DNA of 33,588 bases from Bacillota bacterium (lineage in GTDB: Bacteria > Bacillota > Clostridia > Oscillospirales > Acutalibacteraceae). The notes beneath the pieces are model-generated. The model made no database searches. It saw only the letters and a program-made list of their open reading frames with translations, and was not told the origin of the DNA. Below, piece by piece: positions 32,803-33,588 of this stretch; positions within the stretch are counted from its first letter, which is position 1, and each line of letters opens with the position of its first letter. Location: the NCBI GenBank assembly GCA_029008595.1, contig JAQXJH010000051.1:1-33588 (forward strand), in the 5' to 3' direction. The translations under genes and the position numbers were made by a program.

Positions 32803-33588
32803 ATGATAAAAAGCATGACAGGGTATGGGCGTGCTCAGCAGACGGTGCAGGGCATGGACGTGACCATTGAAATCAAATCGGTCAACCACCGCTACTATGA
32901 ATTTTCCTCCCGGATCACACGAGGCTACGGTTTTTTGGAAGACAACATCAAGTCCTATCTGCAGGGGCGGGTCTGCCGGGGAAAAATCGATGTTTTTGTG
33001 GAAATTCAGACAGTCGATTCTTCCAGCGCCGAGGTCATGGTCAATGAATCGCTGGCGTCGGGCTATGTTCAGGCTCTGCGGCGGATCGCGGAGCAGTACG
33101 GTCTGAAGGATGATCTTTCCGCATCGGTGATCGCCCGCTATCCGGATGTTCTGTCGATCCATCGTGCGCCGGAAAATGAGGATGCCGTCTGGGAGGCGGT
33201 TCGCCCCGTATTGAGAGAAGCGGCCGACCACTTTATCGCAATGCGCGAAGCGGAAGGCGCAAGGCTGCGCGCAGATGTGGAATCCCGCATGAAGGTTCTG
33301 CTGGGGAATGTGGAAGCGATCGAAAAGCGTTCTCCTCAAACAGTTGCGGAATACAAGGAACGTCTGATCACGCATATTCATGAATTGATCGGGGAAGCGC
33401 CGCTTGATGAGCAGCGGATCCTTACCGAAGCGGCTATTTTTGCGGATAGGATCGCCGTTGCGGAAGAAACCGTCCGTCTGCGCAGTCATTTTGCCGAAAT
33501 GACGCAGATGCTGGAATCCGGAACAGGCGTTGGCCGCAAGCTGGATTTTGTGGTGCAGGAATTGAACCGGGAGGCCAATACGATCGGT
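32803..33588 (+). CDS. yicC: YicC-family endoribonuclease/adaptor (partial, 3' end cut)
   Basis: YicC proteins are RNA-binding endoribonucleases or adaptors affecting small-RNA turnover. The frame from ATG 32803 stays open for 262 codons to the window edge. The N-terminus MIKSMTGYGRA, the segment IEIKSVNHRYYEF, RGKIDVFVEI, and the C-terminal GVGRKLDFVVQELNREANTI match the family; about 30 residues are missing at the right edge. A weak purine-rich ribosome site (GAAGAGA) precedes the start. In Firmicutes it usually precedes remA/gmk/rpoZ. Confidence 0.95.
   Translation, partial: MIKSMTGYGRAQQTVQGMDVTIEIKSVNHRYYEFSSRITRGYGFLEDNIKSYLQGRVCRGKIDVFVEIQTVDSSSAEVMVNESLASGYVQALRRIAEQYGLKDDLSASVIARYPDVLSIHRAPENEDAVWEAVRPVLREAADHFIAMREAEGARLRADVESRMKVLLGNVEAIEKRSPQTVAEYKERLITHIHELIGEAPLDEQRILTEAAIFADRIAVAEETVRLRSHFAEMTQMLESGTGVGRKLDFVVQELNREANTIG

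Overview
The window reads as a chromosomal segment of a spore-forming Firmicute of the class Clostridia, most likely the Oscillospiraceae/Ruminococcaceae side. This is inferred from the gene content (spoIIGA, sigE, sigG, gpr, spoIIP, a CotF-type coat protein, ytfJ, CIRCE/HrcA control), a moderately GC-rich composition, strong GGAGG ribosome sites with frequent TTG/GTG starts, and a carboxyltransferase/biotin carrier/OadA cluster common in gut clostridia. No database search was possible; assignments rest on motifs, lengths and gene order.

Layout. (1) 1-3850, sporulation block: an orphan mazF toxin, two small coat-type genes, then spoIIGA-sigE behind a sigma-A promoter with a 22-bp spacer, as in the Spo0A-controlled spoIIG promoter of Bacillus subtilis. 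sigG follows but is inverted, tail to tail with sigE, and has its own sigma-F/G-type promoter. (2) 3888-7900, accessory stretch: an AraC regulator diverging from a URO-D-family protein, then a minus-strand run of decayed or unknown genes (frameshifted GNAT, uncharacterised protein, 5'-truncated GNAT) ending at a terminator and a tRNA-Ser(GGA). A 22-bp sequence at this terminator recurs at 120-141. (3) 8073-10620: minus-strand xpaC and yaaN/telA pair. (4) 10755-22968: gpr, spoIIP, two small membrane-protein genes, lepA, an EEP-family phosphatase/nuclease, hemW, then hrcA-grpE-dnaK-dnaJ under a CIRCE operator. This is close to the B. subtilis order gpr-spoIIP-lepA-hemW-hrcA-grpE-dnaK-dnaJ. (5) rpmB alone on the minus strand. 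(6) 23406-29163: site-2 protease, scpA, scpB, DUF2953, ytfJ, dacF-type carboxypeptidase, an rRNA pseudouridine synthase and a small GNAT-like protein, probably one long transcription unit. (7) 29169-32650: a three-gene biotin-dependent carboxyltransferase module with its own promoter and terminator. (8) yicC, running off the right edge.

How the parts work together: SpoIIGA cleaves pro-sigma-E; sigma-E and sigma-G run successive compartment programmes; SpoIIP acts in engulfment; GPR degrades small acid-soluble proteins at germination. HrcA/CIRCE controls the DnaK machine. ScpA/ScpB serve chromosome segregation. The terminal module moves carboxyl groups on a biotin carrier.

I found no CRISPR array, intact insertion sequence, prophage or clearly new multi-gene system. 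The points most worth a second look are the inverted sigG, the repeat/tRNA/truncated-gene junction near 7.8 kb, the tRNA with two stem mismatches, the folded element between dnaK and dnaJ, and the carboxyltransferase module without a membrane subunit.
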